Shown piece by piece: positions 63,208-64,000 of a stretch of DNA of 64,000 bases; the first letter of the stretch is position 1; each line of letters begins with the position of its first letter. The stretch comes from CAG-964 sp902789345 (GTDB taxonomy: Bacteria > Bacillota > Clostridia > Oscillospirales > Acutalibacteraceae). The position numbers were made by a program, and so were the translations under genes. Location of the stretch: the NCBI GenBank assembly GCA_052117325.1, contig JBQKJJ010000001.1. One strand, given 5' to 3'. The notes beneath the pieces are model-generated. The model was not told the origin of the DNA. It ran no database searches and worked only from the letters and a program-made list of their open reading frames with translations.

Positions 63208-64000
63208 ATGTCATTAATGAGAATATCAAACAATGTGTACAGTGTAGGGGTAATGGCCCCGCTTGTAAGAAAAGGGGAGCTTATAAAGGCTTGTCCCTAT
63301 GGCACAAGCTATAATTCATATTTTATAGACGACAGAAAAACAGCAGTAATTGATATGGTGTACGGTGAATACTTTGATGATTTTCTGTACAACCTAGGTT
63401 TGGTTGCGGATATAGGTGCCGTTGACTATTTAATACTGAACAGAATACGACCGCAACATTCTGAAAGTTTAAAGAGATTTTTAGAGGTTAGCCCAAAAAC
63501 AGTTATTGTATGCAGTGCCTTGGCAAAGGATTTGCTTGATAATATTATTAACAAGCCATATAATTGCGTTGTGGTAAATAACGGTGATAAACTGAAGCTG
63601 GGTGTAAGTGTACTTGAGTTTGTAGTACAGGAGGGAATAGCTCCGGACGCTATGTGCACCTATTTTGAAAATGACTGTGTTTTATTTTCCGGAAATATAT
63701 TTTCTACTGACTTTTGCGAGCCAAAGGTAACTGACCAAGAGCTTATTTTTGAAAAAGAATTTATGACAGAGCTTTCCGATTATTACAGCTGCTATTTTTC
63801 ACACTGCAAGGGTGCGGTAAACGGCCTGCTTGAAAGCCTTGCTCAAAAGCAAATTTACTATATAGCACCGGCAAAGGGCGTGGTAGTGGCTGACAGAGTA
63901 GATGTAGTTGTTGAAAAATATAAAAGCCTCGGAAAAGCTGAAAACACCCCTGGGGCAGTTGTACTGTATGCGTCGGCGAGTGGCTGTACAGAGGCTCTTG
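63208..64000 (+). CDS. flavodiiron (FprA)-like protein with degenerate metal site, 3' truncated by window edge
   Basis: An open frame of 264 codons runs off the window from an ATG with TTGGAG seven bases upstream. The layout follows FprA: GTSYNSYFIDDRKTAVIDMV, then the beta-lactamase-like fold, then the start of a flavodoxin domain (AVVLYASASGCTEAL). Every expected iron ligand position looks changed: HxExDH is NRIRPQHS, the HWPDSM site is GIAPDAM, the FSxDaFG site is FSGNIFS, and PSHG is PAKG. It is therefore probably not an oxygen or NO reductase and may be an electron-transfer or regulatory paralogue. It lies 18 bases after the TetM-like gene and may be cotranscribed with it. Confidence 0.75.
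   Translation, partial: MSLMRISNNVYSVGVMAPLVRKGELIKACPYGTSYNSYFIDDRKTAVIDMVYGEYFDDFLYNLGLVADIGAVDYLILNRIRPQHSESLKRFLEVSPKTVIVCSALAKDLLDNIINKPYNCVVVNNGDKLKLGVSVLEFVVQEGIAPDAMCTYFENDCVLFSGNIFSTDFCEPKVTDQELIFEKEFMTELSDYYSCYFSHCKGAVNGLLESLAQKQIYYIAPAKGVVVADRVDVVVEKYKSLGKAENTPGAVVLYASASGCTEAL

Noticed and set aside
1..64000. tRNA or rRNA genes
   Set aside because: No GTTCRA-type T-loop with matching acceptor stems and no rRNA-like conserved strings were noticed; a tRNAscan run would settle it.
1..64000. Anti-phage defence or toxin-antitoxin island
   Set aside because: No restriction, retron, CBASS, TA or phage genes were recognised; the only mobile element is the single ISL3 copy.

Overview
The window reads as a chromosomal segment of a low-GC, Gram-positive anaerobe of the Clostridia, most like Ruminococcaceae/Oscillospirales gut bacteria. 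This is inferred from AT-rich intergenic DNA with sigma-A-type promoters and strong AGGAGG ribosome binding sites, a nine-gene V/A-type ATPase operon, BspA-like/Big_2 exoproteins, a NYN-fused TetM-like GTPase and an ISL3-type insertion sequence. No rRNA or tRNA gene was recognised. About 50 protein genes are supported; starts were moved from the longest ORF to the best ribosome-binding-site-supported codon where the sequence decided it.

Region 1 (1-16.8 kb) is a sulfur-assimilation island. hemA (partial), sirC/MET8, hemC, cobA-hemD, hemB and hemL make uroporphyrinogen III and siroheme. After a bidirectional terminator, a CymR-like Rrf2 regulator faces an operon in which neighbouring genes overlap or lie close together: metY, a siroheme sulfite reductase with a built-in ferredoxin, a TusA-like protein, thioredoxin, a ThiS-like carrier ending Gly-Gly-Gly-Gln, an E1-like adenylyltransferase, a JAMM protease, a thioredoxin reductase-like protein, short-form AprA and AprB, CysD and CysN. 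Together these give sulfate -> APS -> sulfite -> sulfide -> carrier thiocarboxylate -> homocysteine, matching in logic the Wolinella HcyS/HcyF/HcyD/MetY route. An inverted repeat over the metY -35 box and a repeated 14-mer are candidate operators.

Region 2 (17-30 kb): a UGM-like flavoprotein and GtrA protein (minus strand), serC-serA, a large secreted LRR/Big_2/CHAP protein, an ISL3 element with a frameshifted transposase inserted in the loop of that gene's terminator, a CdaR/PucR-type regulator, and rplM-rpsI behind an L13-type leader hairpin.

Region 3 (30-42 kb): a second LRR/Big_2 exoprotein ending in a CAP domain, a small membrane protein, and the V/A-ATPase operon (G/H, C, I, K, F, E, A, B, D) behind a nested hairpin.

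Region 4 (42-64 kb): a MATE transporter behind an attenuator-like hairpin, YaiI, an FkbM methyltransferase, a TQA-repeat lipoprotein, cysE, nadA behind a terminator-containing leader, an ATP-grasp protein and EctB-like aminotransferase, a small zincin, the ACT/PFL pair, a three-gene ABC-2 exporter behind a roughly 345-nt multi-hairpin leader, a secreted unknown, a ClC-type channel, a TetM-like/NYN fusion and the start of a flavodiiron-like protein whose metal ligands appear lost.

The most interesting parts are the complete thiocarboxylate sulfur module and several structured, promoter- and terminator-bounded RNA leaders (upstream of the ABC exporter, the V-ATPase, nadA and MATE) that I could not assign to a known class.
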